DNA from: Variovorax brevis
GTDB taxonomy: Bacteria; Pseudomonadota; Gammaproteobacteria; Burkholderiales; Burkholderiaceae_C
Direction: 5' to 3'
Length of the DNA stretch: 64,000 nucleotides
NCBI RefSeq assembly: GCF_030317105.1
Contig: NZ_JASZYG010000017.1
Location: forward strand, 36,492 to 100,491
Shown: one piece after another, positions 35,273 to 43,118 of the stretch
How positions within the stretch are numbered: the first letter of the stretch is position 1
Layout of the letters: every line of letters begins with the position of its first letter
The notes under the pieces: model-generated
Told to the model about the DNA's origin: nothing
Seen by the model: the letters and a program-made list of their open reading frames with translations, nothing else
The model's database searches: none
Program-made: the position numbers and the translations under genes

Positions 35273-35462
35273 TGAGGAGTAGTAAAAGTGTGTCTGTTGC
35301 CTTTTCGCAAAAGCCAATGGAATCAATAAGTTAGCGAAGGACTGCATGACGGCGAGCTCAACATTACTTCGCAAATTTTGGTAATAAATTTGTGCTTCGT
35401 TGTCAGCAAGTAGTAATGTTGTGGTGCTCACGGTGTTTTCGCAAAAGCACATTGTTACTACG
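35273..35462 (+). promoter_or_regulatory. Left end of the Tn7-like element with TnsB-type sites
   Basis: Contains the terminal motif, GTAATAAATTTGTG near 35381, AGTAGTAATGTTGTG at 35409 and an inverted GTTACTAC just before the tnsA start. Arrays of this kind are binding sites for TnsB-type transposases, and here they also overlap the tnsA promoter, so autoregulation by TnsB is likely. Confidence 0.6.
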
Positions 35463-36122
35463 ATGGCACACCTGTCCGGTCCCGGCAGCGCACCGTTCAG
35501 CCGTCCGCTGCCACTGCCGCGCGGCGGTTGGCGCCGGCGCATCGAGGTGTTCAGCCCCAAGCTCGGACGGCGCCTGAGCCTGGGCAACTACGACGCGTTT
35601 CGCACCTGGCTGGCGATCGAAGCCAACCCCGCCATCGAGTCGTTTACCGAGCGCCCTGCCCATGTCGACGGCCCGGGCAGTGCGGTCATCGATTTCTGGG
35701 TCCAGCTTCGCAATGTCCCCTCCGGCGAGTTCTGGTTCATCGAGGACAGGAGGCCATCGCACGATGGATCAGATGCTTCGCTGCATGAGACCCCTGCCCT
35801 GCCGGCCATCCTGCACAAGCAGACGGTTCGATTGGTGCGTCAGGAAGATCTGCAGGCGTGGTCAGTTCCGATCGCCAACTGGTCGCGCATCGTTCCCTAC
35901 CTGGTCAGTCACCGGCGCTTTCGCGACCCGCTGCTCGAGCAGTCCATCGTCGTTTATCTCGGTCAGCCGCGGACACTGGACGCGGTGCTGGAGCAGTTTG
36001 CAACGAACGACGCCACAAGCGTCGAAGCGTCGCTCTTCGCTTTGGTGGCTGGCGGACGTGTCGAGAGTCCTGACCTGGCTGTCACGCCGCTGAGTGGCGA
36101 CACCCGCTTCCTACGGGCCTGA
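35463..36122 (+). CDS. tnsA: TnsA-like endonuclease subunit
   Basis: A 219-residue protein resembling TnsA of heteromeric transposases. After a Pro-rich start and RRRIEVFSPKLGRRLSLGNY come the nuclease-like blocks AIESFTERPAHV, SAVIDFWVQLRN (the conserved Asp) and EFWFIEDRRP, then a C-terminal winged-helix-like region (VPIANWSRIVPYLVSHRRF, RTLDAVLEQFATND, LFALVAGGRVESPDLA). In Tn7 TnsA the last catalytic residue is a Lys; here the equivalent segment reads IEDRR, so that residue may be Arg or lost. In Tn7, TnsA cuts the 5' ends during cut-and-paste movement. It lies 9 bases before tnsB, so the two are cotranscribed. Confidence 0.75.
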   Translation: MAHLSGPGSAPFSRPLPLPRGGWRRRIEVFSPKLGRRLSLGNYDAFRTWLAIEANPAIESFTERPAHVDGPGSAVIDFWVQLRNVPSGEFWFIEDRRPSHDGSDASLHETPALPAILHKQTVRLVRQEDLQAWSVPIANWSRIVPYLVSHRRFRDPLLEQSIVVYLGQPRTLDAVLEQFATNDATSVEASLFALVAGGRVESPDLAVTPLSGDTRFLRA

Positions 36123-36131
36123 GGAGTTGCA

Positions 36132-38102
36132 ATGACTTCTGTTGATGCAAAGAGCAAACGGCGCTCCCTGCGCCTTGCCGAATGGCCGGTCCTGGATGAC
36201 CGCGCACTCGTGAAGGAACAGCGCACGCAGTTCAGGCAGCGCAAACGGGCCGTCGAAGCATATGCCCGCGGTGAGACCTTGGCGCGTATCGCCCGGGAGT
36301 GGGGTATCCATGGCTACACCGTCCAGCGGCTCGCGCACCGCGCGCTGCAGGCGCATCCGGATGGTCGACTGTGGGGCTACCGCGCGCTGGCACCGCACGT
36401 CCGGGTTCAAGCGTACGAGCGAAGCAAGGCGCCTCGCGTACTGGTGCACGGAAAGGCCGGCAACGCCGGCGCCTTTGCCCAGTTGCTGCAGCGCCATCCA
36501 GGTCTGGCGGCCCAGTTGCGGCGCGAACTCGAAGCAGGCAACGTCACCCTGCAGCCTGGCGAACCTGGTCGCCTGACAGGCGTCAAGGGCGCGGCGGCCC
36601 GATTTCATCAGGCGTGCCGCGAGCTCGGTCTGGGCGCTGGTGACTACCCGTTGAACCAGCAGGACATGGCCATCCGCTCGCTGGGGCGTACGCTGCGGGC
36701 CTGGATGCAGGATGACTTTGACCTTGCGGCCCGCGCGGCCGGCACGCGCATCAAGCCAGCGTCGGCGCTGCGCCAGTTGCCCGAACGCGGTGCCAGCGAT
36801 GCGTTCGACACGGTCGAGTTCGACGCCCACAAGATGGACGTGCGATTGAAAGTCATTGACCGCGATCCGCTGGGGGGCGAGCAAAGCTACGAGACCGAAC
36901 GGGTGTGGCTGCTGGCCATCATCGACGTCGCCACCCGTTGCATCCTCGGCTACACGCTTTCCACGAAGCGCGAGTGCAGCCGCTTTGAGGCCATTGCGAC
37001 CTTTCGGCGCGCCGTCACGCCAGCCAGCGCGCCGCAGCTGACACTGCCGGGCCTGAGCCTTCTGCGCTCGGGCGGGTTCGTGTCGCAGGCCCTGGAGCAG
37101 ACGCGCTACGCCTGCTGGCGCCAGATTCGCCTGGACAATGCCCGCGCGCATCTGGCGGCCACCAGCCTGGACGTGGTGTGCGAGGCGCTCGGCTGCGCCG
37201 CCGATTTCGGGCCCGTCTACCAGCCGGACGACCGCCCTTTCATCGAACGCTTCTTCGGCACCGTCACCGCAACGCTCTCGCGCCGCCTGCCAGGCGCGCT
37301 GGCTGGCCGCGGCGCAGCCCAGACAGCGTTGAAGCGCCTGCGCGACCCGAAGGACACCTTGCGGCTGATCGTCACGACCCAGGAACTGGAGGAACTGCTG
37401 GACCTGACCGTGTGGAACTACCACGGCACGCCGCATGCGGGGCTGGGTGGCTTCACGCCGCTGGAGATGATGCAACGCCACGTGCTGGGCATAGGCCGCG
37501 AGCCCGTTCGATTGCGGCTCATCCCCCAGCCCCTGCGCGAGTGCCCCGAACTGCTGCACGATCCCGTGCTGTGCCGGGTGCACGGCAACCTGGGCCGCGG
37601 CGAGCGGCCCTACATCACCTTCTTCAACGTGCGCTACACCAGCGAGTGGCTGGCGCAGCGCAGCGGCCTCATCGGGCAACGCCTGCGAATCCACTACGAC
37701 GAGAACGATCTGCGCCGCGTGCGCGCCAGCACCCAGGACGGCCAGGTGCTGGAGGATCTGCTGGCCAGCGGTGCGTGGCGCCACGAGCCACATTCGCTGT
37801 GGGTGCGCCAGGAGGTCTTCAGGGCCAAGCGCAGACGGCAACTGGAATTCGGCACGGGCGACAACCCGATCGAAGCCTTCCTGGCGCTGCGGCGCATGGA
37901 CGCCGCCAAGCGCCGGCGCTCGGCCAGCGACATCGCGCAGGTGCAGCGCGAGCGCAAGACGGCGAGCGCAAAGGCCAAGGCAAGAGTGAATCCGACCCCG
38001 CCGTCATCGGTCGAGCCCACCGCCGTGCCGGCGCTTTCGCAGCTGGTCACCGGCCCGGTGAAGGCCAAGCGCCTGCGCATCGAGCCCGGCTACACGCGCT
38101 GA
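36132..38102 (+). CDS. tnsB: TnsB-like DDE transposase
   Basis: A 656-residue transposase with N-terminal helix-turn-helix domains (ARGETLARIAREWGIHGYTVQRL near 45-68), an rve-type catalytic core and a Mu-transposase-like C-terminal beta domain. The catalytic triad is visible: Asp231 (VEFDAHKMD), Asp335 (IRLDNARAH) and Glu372 (FIERFFGTV). The spacing of 104 and 37 residues is right for this family. The C-terminus is basic (RRQLEFG, AKRRRSASD, EPGYTR) and, by analogy with Tn7 TnsB, should contact TnsC. It would bind the AGTAGTAA-type repeats and join 3' ends to the target. Ribosome site GAGGAG lies upstream of ATG 36132. Confidence 0.88.
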   Translation: MTSVDAKSKRRSLRLAEWPVLDDRALVKEQRTQFRQRKRAVEAYARGETLARIAREWGIHGYTVQRLAHRALQAHPDGRLWGYRALAPHVRVQAYERSKAPRVLVHGKAGNAGAFAQLLQRHPGLAAQLRRELEAGNVTLQPGEPGRLTGVKGAAARFHQACRELGLGAGDYPLNQQDMAIRSLGRTLRAWMQDDFDLAARAAGTRIKPASALRQLPERGASDAFDTVEFDAHKMDVRLKVIDRDPLGGEQSYETERVWLLAIIDVATRCILGYTLSTKRECSRFEAIATFRRAVTPASAPQLTLPGLSLLRSGGFVSQALEQTRYACWRQIRLDNARAHLAATSLDVVCEALGCAADFGPVYQPDDRPFIERFFGTVTATLSRRLPGALAGRGAAQTALKRLRDPKDTLRLIVTTQELEELLDLTVWNYHGTPHAGLGGFTPLEMMQRHVLGIGREPVRLRLIPQPLRECPELLHDPVLCRVHGNLGRGERPYITFFNVRYTSEWLAQRSGLIGQRLRIHYDENDLRRVRASTQDGQVLEDLLASGAWRHEPHSLWVRQEVFRAKRRRQLEFGTGDNPIEAFLALRRMDAAKRRRSASDIAQVQRERKTASAKAKARVNPTPPSSVEPTAVPALSQLVTGPVKAKRLRIEPGYTR

Positions 38103-38197
38103 ACGCTGGCGCGGGTGCGCCGCGGGGCGCTGGCCGGGACCGTCCAACGCCGGCCGTGGCGGGCCGCGCCGAGTGTCGCCGCCTGCAAGGAGCAGGC

Positions 38198-39301
38198 ATG
38201 AACCAGAAGAAATCCTCGACCCCGGCCGCGTCAAGGACACGGGTCAGCGCGACGCGCGTGCGCGCTACGGGCGCTACGGGCGCAGCGGGCGGCAATGTGA
38301 GGAGTGGCAGGCATGGCGGCACGTCATCAACTGCGGCACTGACCGCCACCTCCACCCTTGCCCCGCTGTCAGTTCACAACCATCCGTTGGTCCGGCACCA
38401 TTACCGCGTTGCGACATCCGCCATCGAGTCGTTCGTCGATCTGGTCGAACACTGCATCCGCGTGCTCATACCCGGCGCGCTCATCCACGCCCGCCCGCGC
38501 ATGGGCAAGACGCACGCGATCGACTACGTGGCGCTGCATCTGGCCAGAAAGCGTCCCGACATCCTGGTGCTTCGCATGTCCTGCGAGCACCACCGCAGCG
38601 ATTTCGAGGGGCCGTTCTTCAGCACACTGCTGGGCGCCGCAGGCGTGCGCGAGCCCCAGGGCAGGACGATCGCCGAGAAGCGTTTTGCGCTGATGCGCCG
38701 GCTGAGCGAGCAGTTGCAGCTGCGCTCGGGCCACATCGTCGTGTTGCTGTGCGACGAAGCGCAGCGAATGTCCAGGCACGCGCTGGAGTGGCTGCGCGAT
38801 GTCCATGATCAGCTCGCTCACCATGGGCTTCGCCTGATCACTTTTCTCGTAGGCCAACCCCAGCTGATGGAGCACAAGGCCCGCTACCAGCTGGCTGGCG
38901 ACGAGCAGATCGTGGCGCGCTTCATGATTGAGCAGCTGCATTTCCGCAGCGCCGCCGAGGCGGCCACCTGCTTGGCCAGCTACGACGTGAGCCGGTATCC
39001 GGAGGGGACCGGCGATACATTCACCGCTTTCTTCTATCCCCTGGCCTACGGCGCAGGACTGCGGCTGGAGCACTCGGCCGCGGATCTGTGGAACGGCTTC
39101 GTGCATGCGCATGCGGCCGCGCAGCTGCACGGCATGACCGAGATTCCGATGGACTACTTCACGCGTGCAGTGGAATCGATGCTGATCAACGGGGTGCAGT
39201 GGGACGCGACGTCCCTGGAACTCGGACCTGCGCACTGGGAGCGCGCAGTGCGCGATTCCGGCTACGTGGCGGCCCAGCAGACCGTGCCATTGCAGGTGTA
39301 G
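38198..39301 (+). CDS. tnsC: TnsC-like AAA+ ATPase
   Basis: A 367-residue ATPase. The first ~55 residues are Ser/Thr/Gly-rich and disordered. Walker A RPRMGKTHAID has Lys at 104; Walker B VVLLCDEAQRM has Asp186 and Glu187. A sensor region (LRLITFLVGQPQL) and an arginine-rich helix follow. Proteins of this type (TnsC, TniB, MuB) form rings or filaments on DNA and pass target choice to the transposase. ATG 38198 has AAGGAGCA upstream. The TAG stop overlaps the GTG start of the next gene by one base. Confidence 0.82.
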   Translation: MNQKKSSTPAASRTRVSATRVRATGATGAAGGNVRSGRHGGTSSTAALTATSTLAPLSVHNHPLVRHHYRVATSAIESFVDLVEHCIRVLIPGALIHARPRMGKTHAIDYVALHLARKRPDILVLRMSCEHHRSDFEGPFFSTLLGAAGVREPQGRTIAEKRFALMRRLSEQLQLRSGHIVVLLCDEAQRMSRHALEWLRDVHDQLAHHGLRLITFLVGQPQLMEHKARYQLAGDEQIVARFMIEQLHFRSAAEAATCLASYDVSRYPEGTGDTFTAFFYPLAYGAGLRLEHSAADLWNGFVHAHAAAQLHGMTEIPMDYFTRAVESMLINGVQWDATSLELGPAHWERAVRDSGYVAAQQTVPLQV

Positions 39302-40017
39302 TGGTGGTCCTCCCGATCCTCGTGTTGCCGCCGGCGACGCTCGAAAACGTCTGCTTCGAACCAGGCGCAGAGGCGGGATGGGCGCGAGCCGGGGGCGTGC
39401 GCTCGCGCCGCATGGCAGGCGCTGCCCGATGCGTCCCAGTCCCTGCGCTCGCACCGTCGAGCTGGAGCAATCGCGACGAACTCATTGAAAGGTGGCGCCG
39501 CATATCGCGGCCGCCATGGCCACCGACCCGCCCCTCGCACGGGCAGGCCCCGGCTGCGCGGGCAACCGCCCTGCCCGCTTCCGCGCCACTCGCGTCGCAG
39601 GAGTTGCTTGGGGACTGCGAGCGCCTCACGCGGCTGCTCTTGCGCAGGTCGCGGGCCCGTCTGTCGCACACGCATCGATGGGCAATCAAACGGGCAGCAC
39701 GTCAGTTCGATCTGCGCAGTGCGACCATCACCGTGACGCCAGCCGATGCAGCCGCCGCGGCCTGGATGCTGGCGGCGATGCACTGGTGGGGCTGCCGGCA
39801 TCCGGGCGCCCTCCAATGCAAGCCGCTGCACCCGCCGACAGGAATCGTGCGGTGGTTGGCGGGGTTCAGCCTGCGCCAGCAGGTCGATCACCCGCGCGAG
39901 GTCATCTCGATGCTGCCCCGGTCGATGGCGCTCATCGAGCGCCGAAGTCACGAGATCGTGTCGGCCATGATCCGTCGACAGGGCGTCGTCGCACTGCTGC
40001 CGGAGTTGCTGCGTTGA
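39301..40017 (+). CDS. Unrecognised fourth protein of the Tn7-like element
   Basis: A 238-residue protein if it begins at GTG 39301 (TAGTG overlap with tnsC); an ATG at 39412 is a later alternative. The N-terminal ~100 residues are Pro/Ala/Arg-rich. The C-terminal part is ordered: LLGDCERLTRLLLRRSRARLSHTHRWAIKRAARQF, PADAAAAAWMLAAMHWWGCRHPG, IVRWLAGFSLRQQ, ISMLPRSMALIERRSHEIVSAMIRRQG. It lacks the zinc-finger cysteines of TniQ/TnsD and does not resemble TnsE. Position and coupling imply a role in transposition, perhaps target choice or regulation. Confidence 0.65.
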   Translation: MVVLPILVLPPATLENVCFEPGAEAGWARAGGVRSRRMAGAARCVPVPALAPSSWSNRDELIERWRRISRPPWPPTRPSHGQAPAARATALPASAPLASQELLGDCERLTRLLLRRSRARLSHTHRWAIKRAARQFDLRSATITVTPADAAAAAWMLAAMHWWGCRHPGALQCKPLHPPTGIVRWLAGFSLRQQVDHPREVISMLPRSMALIERRSHEIVSAMIRRQGVVALLPELLR

Positions 40018-40095
40018 TTGGGGCTTCGAAGAAGCCCAAGAAAAGCCAGCGAGCACAACTTTACTACTTGTTTAGCACGTTTTTACTGCACCTCA
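40018..40095 (+). promoter_or_regulatory. Right end of the Tn7-like element
   Basis: It carries a short inverted repeat (GGGCTTCGAAGAAGCCC, 40021-40037) that may stop transcription of the tns genes, then a TnsB-type box (40054-40068) and the terminal motif (40078-40095). The right end is much shorter than the left end, an asymmetry also known from Tn7. Confidence 0.6.
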
Positions 40096-40478
40096 CGGCT
40101 GTTGAGCCGAACCAGCAACTCGGCCGGGCTGCGGCGTCCGCTGTAATGCTGGCTGCGGCAGAACCGATTCAAGGCGGCCTCGCTCAGCCGGGCGGCCGAC
40201 ACGGCCGAGGGATAGCGCCTGACGAACGCCAGGCCGATGGGCGAAGTGATGTCACAAAAAATGCAAGCCGCGCCCGGCCAAAAGGCTTCGAGCTGGCTGC
40301 GCAGCTGGTTGCCCAGTGCCACACGGGTGGCCACCAGATCGTCGCGCGAGCGCACCAACGCACGCAGCGCGCGGATCGAATCGGACTGCGGCGACAACTG
40401 TCTCCAGCGATGGCCATCAGTGCGCAAAAGGTCAGCCAGCAGGTAAGCCCTGCGCCGCGGCAATTTGGCGGCCTTCAA
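40096..40478 (-). pseudogene. IS110-family transposase middle fragment
   Basis: The minus strand reads LLRTDGHRWRQLSP, SIRALRALVRSRDDLVATRV, GNQLRSQLEAFWPGA, FVRRYPSA and SGRRSPAELLVRLNS, the order found in IS110-family proteins between the catalytic domain and the C-terminal part. The frame stops exactly where the Tn7-like right tip begins. Both termini of the protein are missing. Confidence 0.75.
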
Positions 40479-40495
40479 AACAGAGAGCTTGCCTT

Positions 40496-40744
40496 ATGAG
40501 ACCAGGCAGTTGGCGCTCGATCTGGGGTTCATTCCAGTCGTGCCGCCGTTGAAGACTCGAATTGAGCCTTGGGAGTACAACCGAGAGATGTACAAGCGCC
40601 GCAACGAAGTCGAGCGACTGTTCCGACGCCTCAAAGGCTATAGACGCATCTTCTCTCGCTTCGAAAAACTCGATGTGATGTTCGTGGGCTTCATCAGCTT
40701 CGCCCTGATCGCTGACGGGCTTCGTTTGTGTTGACACGCCCTAG
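40496..40744 (+). pseudogene. IS427-type remnant (3' third)
   Basis: ETRQLALDLGFIPVV, then PLKTRIEPWEYNREMYKRR and the end GLRLC match the complete IS427-type element almost exactly. It ends in GTGTTGACACGCCCTAG, the element tip with one change. Its broken left side abuts the IS110 fragment. Confidence 0.85.
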
Positions 40745-41935
40745 TACAACGACACATAACTAACGGAACATGAATACACTTCGTCTATCCCCGTTGGGTT
40801 TACGAAGGAGTTCTCATGCGCCAGACCGAACTGCATTTGACCGAGAAGGATCGGTGGGTCATCGAGGAGATTCGAAGCAAGGGAATTCATCATTCGCGCG
40901 AAGTGAACCGGGCGCATGCGCTGTCGTGTCTGGATCGCGGAATTCCCGAGGCGCAGATCATGGACGTTCTGGGGATCGGACGAACTGCGCTGTGGCGCAC
41001 CCGGTCGGCATACCTGCAAGGAGGCGTCGATCTCGCCGTGTTCGACGTTGCACGCTCGGGTCGACCTCGACAGTACGACACCGATGCCGAAGCGCGCGTG
41101 ACGGCGCTGGCGTGTTCCGCTCCGCCCGAGGGTCGCCAGCGCTGGACGATCGTCGAGCTCGAACGGGCTGCACGCCTGGAATCGGGCCTTGGCAACGTCA
41201 GTCGAGAAACCGTGCGGCGCATGTTAAAAAAAGCGATCTCAAGCCCTGGCGGCGGCTGATGTGGTGCATCGGCACGCTCACCGAAGAGTACCGCTGCCGC
41301 ATGTACAACCTGCTCAAGCTGTACGCCAAACCGATGCGCGCCGACGAGCCCGTGATTTGCATCGACGAGAAGAGTCTGCAACTCATTGCCCATAGCCGCG
41401 AGCCGTTGCCTATGGCGCCGGGCGCACCGGCCAAGCTGGACTACGAATACGTGCGCAAGGGCACGACCAATTTGTTCGTGGCGGTAGAGCCCAAGGCGGG
41501 GCAGCGCGTCGTCTCGGTCACCGCTCATCGGGGTAAGGCGGACTTTGTCGGCTTCGTCCAGACACTTCTCACCCACACGTATGCGACCGCGCGCCGCGTT
41601 CATCTCGTGCTGGACAACCTGAACATCCATTTCAGGAAATGCTTTGACGATGTGTTGGGAAGGCGAGCTGCCAGCACACTGCTGCGTCGGGTTTGCTTCC
41701 ACTACACGCCCAAGCACGCAAGTTGGCTCAACATGGCAGAGATCGAGATCGGCATCCTCACGCGCCAATGCCTGAACCGTCGCCTGCCAAGCCAGCAACT
41801 TCTGCGGCGCCAAGTCGATGCTTGGCAAACAGATCGAAACGCGGTGCGCCGGACCATCGATTGGAAGTTCACTCGACAGGATGCGGACCGAAAGCTCCGG
41901 CGTCACTACGTTTCGGAACTTACGTGTTAATGTAC
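40744..41935 (+). mobile_element. IS630-family element, complete
   Basis: Imperfect inverted ends (GTACAACGACAC... and the reverse complement of ...GTGTTAATGTAC) flanked by TA on both sides (40742-40743 and 41936-41937), the target dinucleotide of this family. It has landed in the CTAG at the tip of the IS427 remnant. Confidence 0.8.
40816..41930 (+). CDS. IS630-family transposase, two frames with probable programmed frameshift
   Basis: The first frame (MRQTELHLTEKDRWVIEEIR, IMDVLGIGRTALWRTRSAYL, ETVRRMLKKAISSPGGG) holds the helix-turn-helix region and ends at 41259. The second holds the DDE domain: ADEPVICIDEKSLQLI, RRVHLVLDNLNIHF, YTPKHASWLNMAEIEIGIL. The two overlap at TTAAAAAAAG near 41,225, a slippery run that suits a frameshift. 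With it a ~370-residue transposase is made. Confidence 0.82.
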
Positions 41936-42267
41936 TAGTCGTGGGCCTTGAGCAACTGGCCTGACACGTAGATTGCGACGTTGACACCTCGGGGCTTGCA
42001 ACTCAGCTTGAATGCAATGTCGCCCATGGCCTCGCCATGCCACTCCAGGCGCACGACCGGGTCGGTGCCGAAGGCGGATTCGTCGATGAGGTTGTGTCGG
42101 GTGAGATCCATGGTCACCGAGAGTTCTGTTCCGCTCTGGTGGATTTGCCCTTTGAAGAATTGAAGCGCGTCGGCGCCGAACACGGTGCCGTCGCTGATCA
42201 ACACAGCGCCGGTCCCCAGGATCCCTTGATCGGTCGTGAAATGGGCTTCGTAGATTCCGTTGCGCAT
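41935..42267 (-). CDS. GrlR-like regulatory protein
   Basis: A 110-residue protein: MRNGIYEAHFTTDQGILGTG, VLISDGTVFGADALQFFKGQ, SVTMDLTRHN, VVRLEWHGEAMGDIAFKLSC. This is the beta-barrel pattern of the GrlR family, small proteins that include the negative regulator of the enteropathogenic type III system and many uncharacterised relatives. The last codon and stop (CACGACTAG) coincide with the IS630 junction, so the natural C-terminus may have been altered. The start at 42267 gives the standard family N-terminus. Confidence 0.6.
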   Translation of the reverse strand: MRNGIYEAHFTTDQGILGTGAVLISDGTVFGADALQFFKGQIHQSGTELSVTMDLTRHNLIDESAFGTDPVVRLEWHGEAMGDIAFKLSCKPRGVNVAIYVSGQLLKAHD

Positions 42268-42479
42268 GCTTGATGTCGTGGTGGGTGAGCTTGTAGTCTC
42301 TACCAATGTGGAGGGGGCTGCAACCTGACAGGTTTTCGCATTGTCCTTGGGGGGCGCGCCGTGGCTGGTCGTCTGGTGTCGGTTTCCCTTCAACCCGTCA
42401 CTTTTGATCTTTCAATTGGCACAGATGATCCTTTCAATGTGTCATCAGTTGGCGCGCGCGTGGCTGCCTTCGGCTCCGT

Positions 42480-42695
42480 TCACACGTCGGCTTCGTCGGG
42501 CTCCTGCAACGCCGTGAGTTTGAAAATGCCTGCCGCGGCCGCCCGATCAAGTAGTGCGAAGCTGATAGATTCCGTCTTCTCACGGATCGCCAACTCGGCC
42601 GCCTGAACCAGCAAGGTCGTGATCCTGCCGATCAGGCCCCATTGAATGCCGTCAGCTTCTGGATCATCTCCTTGTCGTGAAGGAGAGCGGGCCAA
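42480..42695 (-). pseudogene. TniB/TnsC-like ATPase C-terminal remnant
   Basis: The minus strand encodes GLIGRITTLLVQAAELAIRE followed by KTESISFALLDRAAAAGIF, which fits the C-terminal helical domain of TniB-type transposition ATPases. The ATPase core is missing and no TniQ follows downstream. It appears to come from a different Tn7/Tn5053-type element than the intact one. Confidence 0.55.
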
Positions 42696-42829
42696 AGTGG
42701 GGGCTACGCTGCCCTCTTTGGGCAGTTCCGCATCCCATCGAGAGTCTGGACCCGGTCATCCTCTTCATCGCCGCCTATGGGCGATGCCGAACTGTCGCGG
42801 CAGCTTGCCGGGCAGGGATTCCACATTCG

Positions 42830-43118
42830 TGAAGTGTAATAAAGATGCGATCGTTGCGATTTCACAAAACCCAATGAAATCAGCTACTTAGGGGGCCTTC
42901 AAGCGCCTGCGGTCGCAACATTACGCCCATTTTTTTGGTACTAAAGTTGCGACAGTGTTGATCAAAGTAGTAATTTTGAATCCTCACCTGGGTTTCGCAC
43001 GGGCGCATCTTTACTTCTTTCGACGCCCTGCCCTTGCCGCACGTCCGCGCAGCACTGTCATCGACTTCTGGGTCCAGCTTTGCAAACTTCCGAGCGGCGA
43101 TTCTGGTTTATCGAGGCG
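42830..43118 (+). repeat. Decayed left end of a Tn7-like element with tnsA remnant (copy 2)
   Basis: TGAAGTGTAATAAAGATG begins a ~230 bp segment nearly identical to 32656-32887. It is then joined to GTCATCGACTTCTGGGTCCAG and TTCTGGTTTATCGAG (43058-43115), which match tnsA of the intact element at 35688-35748 in sequence and frame. About 55 codons between are deleted. The ISL3 element follows immediately. Confidence 0.75.

Larger units (their letters stand above)
35273..40095 (+). mobile_element. Minimal Tn7-like transposon (tnsA-tnsB-tnsC plus one unknown gene)
   Basis: The left tip TGAGGAGTAGTAAAAGTG (35273-35290) and the right tip, TGAGGTGCAGTAAAAACG on the minus strand (40078-40095), are inverted repeats. 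Inner repeats match: AGTAGTAATGTTGTG at 35409-35423 on the left and AGTAGTAAAGTTGTG on the minus strand at 40054-40068 on the right, as expected of TnsB-binding sites. Four genes fill the 4.8 kb between them. I see no TniQ/TnsD, TnsE, CRISPR or cargo gene. No 5-bp target duplication is evident (TGTCG left, CGGCT right), so the flanks have probably been rearranged. Confidence 0.75.

Noticed and set aside
36111..37841. 576-codon minus-strand frame opposite tnsB
   Set aside because: Shadow of the transposase gene; the DDE residues and ribosome site are on the plus strand.
39301..40017. TniQ/TnsD assignment for the fourth gene of the Tn7-like element
   Set aside because: Position is suitable, but the paired cysteines/histidines and conserved start of TniQ are missing.
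35273..40095. CRISPR-associated transposon
   Set aside because: No Cas gene, repeat array or TniQ is present within or near the ends.
35273..40095. Target-site duplication of the Tn7-like element
   Set aside because: The five bases next to the tips (TGTCG and CGGCT) do not match, so I do not claim a duplication.
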